DNA of 64,000 bases from Vampirovibrio chlorellavorus (GTDB taxonomy: Bacteria; Cyanobacteriota; Vampirovibrionia; Vampirovibrionales; Vampirovibrionaceae): the NCBI GenBank assembly GCA_003149345.1, contig QFWI01000016.1, positions 248,001 to 312,000 on the forward strand, written 5' to 3'. Both the position numbers and the translations under genes were made by a program. A model generated the notes under the pieces. The model was not told the DNA's origin, made no database searches, and worked only from the letters and a program-made list of their open reading frames with translations. This document shows, one piece after another, positions 54,601 to 62,050 of this stretch (position 1 is the stretch's first letter; every line of letters starts with the position of its first letter).

Positions 54601-55528
54601 GCTTCATGATAAGCCGCTGGTTCAGGGTTTCCGGGAGTAGAGCCTTCAGGTTCAAGGCGTGTCCTTTCACCGGACTGAGTTTGAACAGGGCTTTGGTGGT
54701 GGTGCGAGGTTGGGGAATGGCATTGCTGACAATCACGGCAGCTTCGATCAGTTCCACCGTTTGCCGATCCATGGCCTGCACTTCCCGCTGTGAGGCATAC
54801 ACCATCTCCAGTCCGGCCTGGTTGCCCAGCGATTGGGATTTGTAAAGCTTGCCCTGCTCGTCCCGCCATTCGTAAATTTTGTGTTCGGCACTGGCCGGAT
54901 TGCTGAGTTCAAACTTACGAACCGGCTTGACTTCCCCCGTGGCCAGGGCCAGTTTTTCCCGTTGCAGGGGTTTGACGGTGGTATTGACCACTTGCGGTTG
55001 CACCCCCAGGTGGAGGGTTTGGTAGTTGAACTGGCTACCGGCCTTGTCCTGATAGTGTTGCCGGTAAACCTGCTTGATTTTTTCCCCGCCCGGGAACAGG
55101 AAATGCTCCTTGGCGATGGAGGCCTGAGCCACACTTTCCATATTGTCCCGGACGAGCCGCAGATCGATGCCATCCTGATCCAGATGGCCGTTGGCTTCCA
55201 GGAGGGGCTCATTCCCCAGTGTGTACCGATAGCTGAAGCTAACCGCCTCGTGTGCCTGTGGGCTTTCCACGAACCGGCTGAGGGAATTGACCTCAAAAGG
55301 GTTGCCCTGTCGAGTGAAATGATTGATGTGGCTGATTTCGGTAACCGTGCTGGCCGGGTTATCCGGGGCCGGAAAGCTGTGAATACCCACTTTGCCGATG
55401 GCTTTCCCGTTGGCTTTCAGGGTGTACCAGTCGGTTTCGGCCCAAACCGTCACAGGCGTGGCCCAACCTATCCATAGGCTCAGTGACAGGCCAATGCTCG
55501 CTTGAAAAGGGCGATGTCGTTTGGACAT
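51659..55528 (-). CDS. Exported transglutaminase-like protein with TPR tail
   Basis: 1289 residues. A signal peptide ends near residue 30 (VWAET). Residues about 30-380 form a beta-rich domain like DUF3857-type domains. The transglutaminase-like fold follows, with Cys416 (GDCTEHAVLLASLLRSAGI), His456 (FHMWTEAY) and Asp475 (ALDATN), all intact. The rest is more than ten TPR units (about 590-1120) and a Gln/Lys-rich tail. Such proteins act in the periplasm as proteases or cross-linking enzymes, or as scaffolds. The gene is downstream of GH9 with 150 bases between, both on the minus strand. It is unrelated in sequence to the 20832 protein except for the fold. Confidence 0.85.
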   Translation of the reverse strand: MSKRHRPFQASIGLSLSLWIGWATPVTVWAETDWYTLKANGKAIGKVGIHSFPAPDNPASTVTEISHINHFTRQGNPFEVNSLSRFVESPQAHEAVSFSYRYTLGNEPLLEANGHLDQDGIDLRLVRDNMESVAQASIAKEHFLFPGGEKIKQVYRQHYQDKAGSQFNYQTLHLGVQPQVVNTTVKPLQREKLALATGEVKPVRKFELSNPASAEHKIYEWRDEQGKLYKSQSLGNQAGLEMVYASQREVQAMDRQTVELIEAAVIVSNAIPQPRTTTKALFKLSPVKGHALNLKALLPETLNQRLIMKPDADLPSMDFSADPDAVYLQVRQQEPTDSLAPFPVQIDKRYLQATPYLQVYDTELDQTALRVIGPETRAYYAARKLQQWVYQNIANKDYSLGFATAKETFERKQGDCTEHAVLLASLLRSAGIPARVAIGLIYLPDEDSELGKFVFHMWTEAYIGTTQRGEWVALDATNPEPIPDATHIKLADSALSESGDLLRLSEQVSGLIGKIRVDVVQAVASAQSVLKVEPKGGVTHMVIEPTDISRVDIQSLSRQAIQHYRVTLPPGDLSGNSPDGLFTQGVEAQSAGQAQQAHKHFQQSLSKATHPVALYQLGEKLMAVGQYQLAQQAFVQAENKDTTLAPLVADWMGTVMPPERLATALAEDVEQALAQVYQIPQPQPATCQKLETLAQQQGASYAPMYKAMGQGCPGPKALEALRRALALNPLDFQSAELLGDLALQNKRPGEAQQAYQTALNILSGRSFTRSKPWVGTLQGKLWIASAQSRLQKNRRDATGWLLMGKGLMQAQNMTEARNAFRNALALQPGNSQAVLSAYEAALTQLDWVYLEKHFGQVSALASSNATASRLKGHYLMRKRQYGPALSAAQRAITLNAQQGSAYHLLYQIYARLADQALWQKPPLSLEKSKSYWQQAENALKRGMSATANEARQTELRLTLGDHYLENNRAAEALNLAEQILQVDPLNGKAHWMKAQALFLSGKNEQARNEAKTVLLLLPNDPDALATLGQVAEEEGRDAQALDYYQKAYAADSGHYAAATGLRRLMEQLQVTGQKPPTLMKLTPDEHDYLVQLFRLKGKISRSLTLNDETSLSAGTEPSKFNLTLVNGIRDHVQRQGASIQEISGVYQQIAQLPTPPRFSQLHYHELESQRILMFLINEGLSDNGLFSEAARKKMMEARNQRMAQMGQLDQAQRKAIQGIYARISNAEMLGLTTEAGWNPLTDTREGFQGLQAISQQMGKSKAKQNQTSQEQKAQNAASKTSSPTTMTKP

Positions 55529-55678
55529 TGATGTGATCCGGTTGCCGTGGGCTGTTCCGTTCCTGCAATACCCTCAGCTTACCGAATTTCGCCCACCCCG
55601 CCATCGGAAGGATGGAGGAGCCGATGAGTTGATGGCCTTTATTCTTTCGACAGGGGAGAGACACTCCCCTGTTAAAAA

Positions 55679-57541
55679 TTACCTGCCGCCTTTTTTGGTC
55701 GGGCGAGACCGTTCCGGGGCCAATTTAAAGTTCAGCGGGCTGTTGGGATCGCCGAGCTTTTCCTGCTCGCCTTGAGGGCCGCTATTGTAGGCATCATTCA
55801 GGGCGGCCAGCACAAAGGCCAGACTGGCGTTGTTCAGCAAGCGGCTTTCGTTGGAGCCGGTGGCTTGGGCATCATCCACATAGCTGCGGGCGCCAACGCC
55901 CTTGGGCGTCCTACCATCGGTGGCCGCCTCATTGGGGCCATCCACCAGCAAGCCTGGAACGACTTTATCCATGACCTGAGACCAGCGATGGGCCGGGTGT
56001 TTCACGGACTGTCCTTCCACCCCGGTGATATAGGTCATGGCCAGGGGATTCATGCCGAAGAAGTAGGTGACGCTGCGGCTGGCCGCTTGCCGGTAGCTAA
56101 CATCCCCGCTGAGGCGATAGGCGCAGAGTAGCAAGGCTATGCGCTCCGCAATTTCCGGGTTGGAGCCCTCCCCGAACTGGGATAGGCCTGTACTGTAGAT
56201 GTCATTTTGCATGCTGGATTTCAGCTTATCTGCCAGACGCAGGATGTTATTTTTCAGGGAATTGGCGACGGTGGGATCCTGATTCTGGGCATAGAGCAGA
56301 TAGTTGGTAATGCCCAAGACGGCCGGGTTCATCCAGGTAAAACGCTGTAAGGGCACTTCCCCCACGTGGGTCAAGAAGTAGCGATGATACGGCTCTTTGC
56401 CGGTGCTGATGTACAACTCCGCCGCGGCCCAGACCCGGTAGGGCAGATCGCCCTTGGTCTTGGGCGTCAAAAACTCACCGGAACCTGAAAAATCACTGTC
56501 AGAGCGCTGGTAAATCACTCCGGGATGGCTTTCCAGAAAACTCCAGGCTTTTTCCGCCGCTCGCAGGGCTTTCACGCTGTAGCCTAAGTCCGCGGATTTG
56601 AAATCTCGGACGGCCATGGCGAACACAGCGGCGGCATTGGCCGTGTCCTGGGTGGTAATGCCATAGACATAGCGGGTTTGCTCATCGTCGGTAGGGCCCA
56701 CTTTGCCCGGCCATTTTTTGCCAGCCACTTTGCGATACAGGGCGCCGTCCTTGCGCTGCATGGTCAGCAGCCAGTCCAGTCCGTTTTTGACTTCATGGTG
56801 CAGGTCGTCGGTGACCCCGTAGCCGGGCTCAAACAGGGGATAGTCCATGCGGAAGTACTGGAAGGCCTTGGGGCTCCACTCGTGCATGGCCATCAGTCGG
56901 GCGGCGGACAAGGCTGTAGAGGTGACGTATTTGGCGTAATCGCTGCCGTTGTGCCAGCCTCCCACCACATCCAAAGTCTCTCCCAGGCTCAGGCGTGGGG
57001 TGCTGGTTTCTTCCAGCTGCTCGGCATCCCGCAGGTGGCAAGCGCTCCGGTAAATTTTCAGGATGCGATCTTCCACTTCGCTGCCGCAGCGCTGAAAGTA
57101 GAAGCTACGCACCACCGGCTTGAGGTTATCCCAGTAGAGATAGTCGTTAATCTGGATCGGTTTGGATTTGATATCGCTGCCTTCCACCCGCAATTCGTAG
57201 GTGCCGGGCAACTGAAAATCGGAAAAATCCAGCAGCAGGTTCTTGGTGCCAGGGCCTTGCTGGGTTTCATCCTGAAAGGCCTGAATATTGTCCACTTTAA
57301 AAACAGTGGCCCCCAGCAGTACCGGGAATTTGGGATTGCGCTTGGTGGGGTCAAACAGCACCACTTCAATTTTTTGATCTTCGGGGACATCCTCCAGAAT
57401 GGCCACTTTGGCCCCTTGGGGATGGTAGCCGATGGCTGACTGACGAAAGGCCATGGCAGCGGCGTCGGGAATCAGGCTGATGAAAGCGGACAGTGTAAAA
57501 ACGGCAAAGGCACAGGCCTTTCGGGTCAGGAATGGGGACAT
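55679..57541 (-). CDS. Glycoside hydrolase family 9 (cellulase-like), exported
   Basis: 620 residues with a signal peptide ending near residue 29 (DAAAMAF). An Ig-like N-terminal domain (about 35-145) precedes the (alpha/alpha)6 GH9 domain. The catalytic region reads VVGGWHNGSDYAKY: Asp201 is the general base of the family, but the first Asp of the usual DAGD is Asn198. The acid is Glu565 (TGSNESRLLNNASLAF), and the HPAHRW motif is present. GH9 cleaves beta-1,4-glucans such as cellulose. Plant or algal cell walls are likely targets. The Asn change may reduce or alter activity. It is downstream of a 400-base non-coding region. Confidence 0.9.
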   Translation of the reverse strand: MSPFLTRKACAFAVFTLSAFISLIPDAAAMAFRQSAIGYHPQGAKVAILEDVPEDQKIEVVLFDPTKRNPKFPVLLGATVFKVDNIQAFQDETQQGPGTKNLLLDFSDFQLPGTYELRVEGSDIKSKPIQINDYLYWDNLKPVVRSFYFQRCGSEVEDRILKIYRSACHLRDAEQLEETSTPRLSLGETLDVVGGWHNGSDYAKYVTSTALSAARLMAMHEWSPKAFQYFRMDYPLFEPGYGVTDDLHHEVKNGLDWLLTMQRKDGALYRKVAGKKWPGKVGPTDDEQTRYVYGITTQDTANAAAVFAMAVRDFKSADLGYSVKALRAAEKAWSFLESHPGVIYQRSDSDFSGSGEFLTPKTKGDLPYRVWAAAELYISTGKEPYHRYFLTHVGEVPLQRFTWMNPAVLGITNYLLYAQNQDPTVANSLKNNILRLADKLKSSMQNDIYSTGLSQFGEGSNPEIAERIALLLCAYRLSGDVSYRQAASRSVTYFFGMNPLAMTYITGVEGQSVKHPAHRWSQVMDKVVPGLLVDGPNEAATDGRTPKGVGARSYVDDAQATGSNESRLLNNASLAFVLAALNDAYNSGPQGEQEKLGDPNSPLNFKLAPERSRPTKKGGR

Positions 57542-57941
57542 AAAAAATGCTTCAGCCTCTGGCTACCAACACAGTGGAACCATCTTAGGCAAGATACTTC
57601 CCCCTGTCAAAACGACCGCTTTACTTTTGAAGATTACCCCGCACCCGAGCTAACCGTTTTTCGAGTAATATTTCTGACTCTTTAACCCCAAAGTACGGGT
57701 CGGCAGAGGAAAGCACGGGTCGGTAAAGGGTTGTAGCGTGGGGAGGTCTGGCGGGGGACAGGACTTGCCCTGGACTCTGTTCCCCCGCCAGTGGGGTTCA
57801 AGGGGCAACGCCCCTTAAAACTGGACACAAGGGGCAACACCCCTTAAAAACTGGACACAAGGGGCAACGCCCAATGAAAATCAGCATACACGGGGCAACC
57901 CCTTGAGGAAGAATCTTCCCTTGAGAAAAGAAAATCAAAGC
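57542..57941. repeat. 400-base gap with hairpin-forming GGGGCAACGCCCC repeats
   Basis: Three tandem units of about 29-30 bases begin at 57800, 57829 and 57859, sharing AAGGGGCAACGCCCCTTAAA and CTGGACAC, each able to form a small hairpin. A degenerate fourth copy lies near 57891. Earlier in the gap ACGGGTCGG occurs twice (57697, 57715). Nothing protein-coding is seen. Confidence 0.6.
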
Positions 57942-58853
57942 CTACAGCGTGGGCACAATCTCACTGAACAGGCACACCCGCAGCAGATCATCTTCATCCG
58001 CTTTGCTGTGGTACAGGGCATGCCGACCATAACGCAACAGGGCGTCGGCATCCGGGCAGCTGGCATTGGCAACGGGATAAGCCACCATTCCAGCGCTGAC
58101 CAGCACCTCTTCGGTGTGCCCCCCGTGACTGAAGAGCTGACCGTTAAGCGCTTGCACCATGCGCGTGGCCAGCGTTCTGGCGCCACTTTCAGTAGTCCTT
58201 GGCAATAAAATGCCGATTTCATCGTCCCCGATGCGGGCCATGACATCCTCATGCCGGATCAGGCCGATGAGCTGCTCCCCCAAAAAGCGCAACAAGGCGT
58301 TCACAAAGCGATAGCCGTAACTATCCAGATAAAGCTGATAGCCGTCCAGTCCCAGCACCACCAGGGATAATTCCGCCTGATGGCGCTTGGCCAGGGATAA
58401 TTCTCCAGTCAGGTGGGTCATAAAGTGGGGGCGGCTAAACAGGTTGCTGACCTCGTCCCGCTGAGCGGATTCCGACAAGGTGGCCAGTAGCTGGGCTTGA
58501 CGGATGGCCCCGCTCACACTGTTGAGCCACTCAAAATCGCTGCCCGTGGCAGCAACCCAATGGCAGTCCAGCTCGAATATTGACGGTTGAAGCGTATTGC
58601 TTTCCGCTGGCAAATAGCCAATCAGGGCCGTGGCGGCGCGGGCAAACCGGCAACGCTCCAAGAAGGGTGTCAGCTCAGATATGGGTAAATCGCTGACAAC
58701 CACCGCTTGCGGAGCATCCCACAACTGCTCCAGCAGCTCGGCTTCAGTGGCCGGTGCTTTGATTGGGTAACGATCGCCCAGGAGGGTGGTGAATCGGGCC
58801 ATGAGGGGTTCAGGCCGTTGGCATAGCACGTAAAGTTCTGGCATAGATAACAT
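57942..58853 (-). CDS. GGDEF-like domain protein with degenerate active site
   Basis: 303 residues. The N-terminal 130 residues are not a clear receiver domain. The C-terminal part (about 135-290) matches the diguanylate cyclase fold (RDEVSNLFSRPHFMTHL; MARIGDDEIGILLPRT), but GG[DE]EF is replaced by GDDEI, so cyclase activity is doubtful. It could bind c-di-GMP or GTP instead. Starts at ATG 58853 or 58844; TATAAT in the upstream minus-strand sequence is so close that a leaderless message beginning at the second ATG is possible. Confidence 0.72.
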   Translation of the reverse strand: MLSMPELYVLCQRPEPLMARFTTLLGDRYPIKAPATEAELLEQLWDAPQAVVVSDLPISELTPFLERCRFARAATALIGYLPAESNTLQPSIFELDCHWVAATGSDFEWLNSVSGAIRQAQLLATLSESAQRDEVSNLFSRPHFMTHLTGELSLAKRHQAELSLVVLGLDGYQLYLDSYGYRFVNALLRFLGEQLIGLIRHEDVMARIGDDEIGILLPRTTESGARTLATRMVQALNGQLFSHGGHTEEVLVSAGMVAYPVANASCPDADALLRYGRHALYHSKADEDDLLRVCLFSEIVPTL

Positions 58854-58857
58854 TATA
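58852..58857 (-). promoter_or_regulatory. Candidate -10 box, possibly leaderless start
   Basis: TATAAT on the minus strand with seven bases to the ATG at 58844. There is no good -35. Confidence 0.3.
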
Positions 58858-58913
58858 AGACGCTTTTCGGGTTACGGGCGGACACAGGCGCATTGGGGAG
58901 GAACGTCGCTTGA

Positions 58914-59357
58914 TCAACCGCTTAAATCCGTCAACATGCCCGCATAGCGATGCAATTTGTTGGAAAGACGGGCTAGTTCCACTGGGGTTAGCTGAAAAAT
59001 CAATTCTTCAGAAGGCAATTCCAGCAGTTCCACCATACCCGTCTGCGGATTCAGCCGGAACTCATAGCGTTTGCCCGTTTGCAAAGACACGTTCATAATG
59101 CCTCGCATTTTGGCGAACAGGCGGATTTGTTCGGCCTCTTCCTCGGAAAAGGCTTCGCCCTGTTCCTCTTCGTCCTCATCGCTCTGCTCCCGACGACGTT
59201 CTTCCTCCAGCGCCTTCAGGGCCTCTTCGCTGGATAATTTCTCGATCAGGGGTTTACCCGCCTGTTCGGCACGGGCCAGATTCCCGGCGATATAAGGGTT
59301 CAGCGGGTTGGTGTATGGATTGACCTGTGCGGGTCTGGGTAAGCCATCAAATCCCAT
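58914..59357 (-). CDS. Unknown small acidic protein
   Basis: 147 residues, no signal peptide or recognised family. The centre is a highly charged Glu/Asp/Arg helical stretch (ALEEERRREQSDEDEEEQ) and the C-terminus is a compact domain (QLTPVELARLSNKLHRYAGM). It may be a small regulator or adaptor. ATG 59357 has no strong ribosome site. It lies 60 bases upstream of the GGDEF-like gene and could be co-transcribed with it. Confidence 0.55.
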   Translation of the reverse strand: MGFDGLPRPAQVNPYTNPLNPYIAGNLARAEQAGKPLIEKLSSEEALKALEEERRREQSDEDEEEQGEAFSEEEAEQIRLFAKMRGIMNVSLQTGKRYEFRLNPQTGMVELLELPSEELIFQLTPVELARLSNKLHRYAGMLTDLSG

Positions 59358-59470
59358 GCTTATGAACGCTCTCTGCTTTTGGGTTATCTGAGGGAGACGC
59401 TACTACTTGTATCTTCTCGGCGGATCGGCTAAATTCTTTAGAAGAAGTATTCACAATTGATACAATTCCC

Positions 59471-59893
59471 ATGGATTTTGCCCTGTATCACATCCTCACC
59501 CAACAATTATCGCCGTCTCCCGATCTCTCACTGGTAAAGCAAGGGCAATTGCTGCCCGAAGAATGGCCTGTGGTGCTGGAGAAAATTGCCACTTTTCGCA
59601 AAAAAGTGCAGTTTTTTACTATCACCGATGGTAAAACACCCTTGATTTGCTATTCCAGTGTGCCGGATCTCTACGATCGTATTACTGCCACCGAACTGGG
59701 CACTATCATTCACTTACTGGGTGCCCGCACCGTCTTTGATCAGCAGCATCGCTGCTATGTGCTGCACATTGAGGATTTTGTCACCCTGAAGCAGTACGAC
59801 GAGCATTTGCGAAAAATCCGGGAAGCGGAAGCCCGCCGGTTGGCGGATTTAGCCGATGAAATGGCCGAATATCACCGCACCCATCGGGATTGA
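59471..59893 (+). CDS. Unknown small protein upstream of nadD
   Basis: 140 residues, no recognised family. The middle contains ITDGKTPLICYSSVPDLYDRI and the C-terminus a charged helix with Arg/Glu/Ala heptads. It ends eight bases before nadD, suggesting one operon. No signal peptide. Function unknown. Confidence 0.6.
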   Translation: MDFALYHILTQQLSPSPDLSLVKQGQLLPEEWPVVLEKIATFRKKVQFFTITDGKTPLICYSSVPDLYDRITATELGTIIHLLGARTVFDQQHRCYVLHIEDFVTLKQYDEHLRKIREAEARRLADLADEMAEYHRTHRD

Positions 59894-59901
59894 TCGACTC
59901 T

Positions 59902-60534
59902 ATGACCCCAGTTCCCGGTGTCTGTTTTTACTTTGGGACGTTTAACCCCATTCACAACGGGCACCTCATGGTGGCTCAGTCTGCGCTCAGTCAGTTTGGA
60001 AGTCCACTTGGCTTTGAGCGGGTAATTTTTGTGCCCGCTGGTAGTCCTCCCCACCGGCATCAGGAGCCCGATTTACTGGAGGCCGGGCTCCGGTTAAAAA
60101 TGGTGCGACGGGCCACGGCGGATAACCCGGCTTTTGCGGTGAGTGATGTTGAAGTCGGGCGTCCGGGCAAAAGTTACACCGTGGATACCCTGCAAACGCT
60201 CATTCAGCGACAGGCCTTGCCACAGCCAATTCCCTTTATCATCGGGGCCGATGCGCTGGCTCAGTTGGGCACCTGGCATCAGCCCAAGCGGCTGATTGAG
60301 ATGGTTCACTTTTTGCAGGCGCCCCGGCCGGGCTTTGATTTTGTGCGGCAAATCACCCTGAACGGTGAGCCGGTTTCCCTGAATACATCACCCATTCAAA
60401 TGCCGCCGCTGGGCATCTCCTCCAGCTGGATTCGCCAGACGCTGGCCTCAAGCCCAACGGGAGTGGAAGGGTTGCGCTATTATCTCTCGCCCTCGGTACG
60501 CCAGTTTATTCAGTGGAATGGGCTGTACACGTAA
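59902..60534 (+). CDS. nadD: Nicotinate-nucleotide adenylyltransferase
   Basis: Adenylates nicotinate mononucleotide in NAD synthesis. The nucleotidyltransferase motif FGTFNPIHNGH is at residues 11-21; FVPAGSPPHR, GKSYTVDTL, IIGADALAQLGTWH and ISSSWIRQ match the family. 210 residues from ATG 59902; a TTG at 59890 would overlap the previous gene. RsfS, often next, is absent. Confidence 0.94.
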   Translation: MTPVPGVCFYFGTFNPIHNGHLMVAQSALSQFGSPLGFERVIFVPAGSPPHRHQEPDLLEAGLRLKMVRRATADNPAFAVSDVEVGRPGKSYTVDTLQTLIQRQALPQPIPFIIGADALAQLGTWHQPKRLIEMVHFLQAPRPGFDFVRQITLNGEPVSLNTSPIQMPPLGISSSWIRQTLASSPTGVEGLRYYLSPSVRQFIQWNGLYT

Positions 60535-60632
60535 ATTTATTTTAATTTTGGGATTCAGGGGCTCAACTTTGAGGAATGGCTGCCGATACAGGAATTGGTC
60601 ATGTTTAGCCAAAGCCAGCGGGGATTCCTGTG

Positions 60633-61070
60633 ATGACACAAGTGAGGGCGCTCAAATATTCTGGCCCCGCCAAGCGCAAGGCCTGTCCGGGGCAAAACCT
60701 GGTGGAGCTGGTGCTTACCTTGCCTTTCACGCTCATCCTGACCTTTTTTATCATCGATTCAGGCCGGGCCTGGATGGCTTATGAAAGCGCTAAGATGGCC
60801 GTGCGCGACGCCGCCTACACCGCCTCCATCTTTCAAAACCCGGAAGTGGGGCAAAAGCAACTGGACCTGAGAATACTGGCCAGTGGACTGAAAGGCTCGG
60901 GCACGGTGAGTCAGGTACCCAATCAGCACGCTTACCGGGCCAGTATTGAAGTGGAGTTTACACCGTTGTTCGGGGAAATGGCCATACCCACCCTTTCAGG
61001 CCCTATAAATCTATTGCCGACCACCATTCCCATTAAGTACGAAAACGTGACCGATGTGGCCCTGTACTGA
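60633..61070 (+). CDS. TadE-like pilus/secretion protein
   Basis: 146 residues. GQNLVELVLTLPFTLILTFFIIDSGRAWMAYESAK fits the TadE hydrophobic segment: acidic Glu in a VEL context, then one membrane helix and a following AMRDAAYTA-type region. TadE-family pseudopilins belong to tight-adherence pili. No other tad genes are in the window. The start is GTG 60630 or ATG 60633, behind GGGGA. Confidence 0.7.
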   Translation: MTQVRALKYSGPAKRKACPGQNLVELVLTLPFTLILTFFIIDSGRAWMAYESAKMAVRDAAYTASIFQNPEVGQKQLDLRILASGLKGSGTVSQVPNQHAYRASIEVEFTPLFGEMAIPTLSGPINLLPTTIPIKYENVTDVALY

Positions 61071-61088
61071 AACCGGAGCGCCTCGCTG

Positions 61089-61568
61089 CTAGTGTCCCTT
61101 GGTGCTGCGACTTTCTTCCACGGGGTGCTGCTTGCACATAGCGAACACTTTCAACTGAACGTCCACAATGTCAAAGCCCCGGTTCTGGGCCAAAGATTCA
61201 GCGAATTGCATGATCACGTCGCTTTCAAACTCTTCGGTAGTGCCGCAGTCCAGGCAAATAATATGATGGTGCGGGGATTTGGGGTTTCGGGCCAGTTCAT
61301 AGTGCTTGTGGTCTTCGGCAAAGTCCAGTTCCCGCAGCACCCCCAAAGAGGCCAAGAGCTTCAAGGTGCGATAGGACGTCGCCAGGCTGATGTCGGAATT
61401 TTCCAGGCGCAGGGTTTTTTGCAGTTCCTCCGCGCTTAAATGTTCGCCTTCGGGCAGCTCGTAAAACAGATCCAGGATTTTTTCCCGCTGAGGGGTCAGT
61501 CGAAACCCTTTTTGTCGCAGGATTTCAGACAGCTCTGCTCGGCTTTGTATGGTGGGAGTGTCAGTCAT
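61089..61568 (-). CDS. Fur/PerR-family metal-dependent regulator
   Basis: 159 residues. A winged helix DNA-binding domain (LRQKGFRLTPQREKILDLFYEL; SLATSYRTLKLLASLGV) leads to the dimerisation domain with HHHIICLDCGTTEEFES. The zinc site appears to use the CxxC of CLDC with a Cys at FAMCKQH, so the second CxxC is missing. Which of iron, zinc, manganese or peroxide it senses cannot be told. Convergent with the TadE-like gene and divergent from tatA; about 170 bases separate the two. Confidence 0.85.
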   Translation of the reverse strand: MTDTPTIQSRAELSEILRQKGFRLTPQREKILDLFYELPEGEHLSAEELQKTLRLENSDISLATSYRTLKLLASLGVLRELDFAEDHKHYELARNPKSPHHHIICLDCGTTEEFESDVIMQFAESLAQNRGFDIVDVQLKVFAMCKQHPVEESRSTKGH

Positions 61569-61737
61569 CAGTCAGACGCGTTTCTTTTTCCGTCTATTTT
61601 TTTGTAGAATATACCACAGGCTTTAAATTTTAGAATACCATTCGGGCTTGGGCAAATGCCTTCGCCACCATCTTACCAGTTGTTAGCGCTATAAGCCCCC
61701 CTGATTTTATTGCAAGCAATCCATAAAGGCACCCGCC

Positions 61738-61929
61738 ATGAACGCTGAGCCCTACTTACTCTTCATCAACCTGGGAGTTCCTGAACTCTCCATCATTGTG
61801 TTACTGGTTCTGATTCTGTTTGGGCCCGGCAAGTTGCCCGGGGTCATGAAGTCTCTGGGGGACGGGGTGCGCCAGTTTAAGGACGCCGCCAGCGGAGACG
61901 CCGCCAAAAAGGCTGACAAAGGCGAGTAA
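61738..61929 (+). CDS. tatA: Sec-independent protein translocase TatA/TatE
   Basis: 63 residues. One N-terminal membrane helix (about 12-29), then FGPGKLPGVMKSLGDGVRQFKDAA, the amphipathic helix of TatA/E. It would form the Tat pore; tatC is not in the window. ATG 61738. Confidence 0.9.
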   Translation: MNAEPYLLFINLGVPELSIIVLLVLILFGPGKLPGVMKSLGDGVRQFKDAASGDAAKKADKGE

Positions 61930-62011
61930 ACCCATCCTGTTTTAGGCCAGGGGTTGGATCTGGGAGAAATCTGTCAGGCACTTGTCAGACACTGTTTCAG
62001 AGAGACTCCTA

Positions 62012-62017
62012 TATAAT
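62012..62017 (+). promoter_or_regulatory. Candidate -10 box for the AsmA-like gene
   Basis: TATAAT 39 bases before GTG 62051. Two imperfect 12-base direct repeats, CTGTCAGGCACT and TTGTCAGACACT, lie at 61971-61993 and could be a regulator site. Confidence 0.35.
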
Positions 62018-62050
62018 GAGAAGTGTCGACACTGGAGGATGGGGAACACC

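Noticed and set aside
57800..57905. Possible CRISPR array
   Set aside because: Units are adjacent without unique spacers and no cas genes are seen; tandem hairpin repeats fit better.
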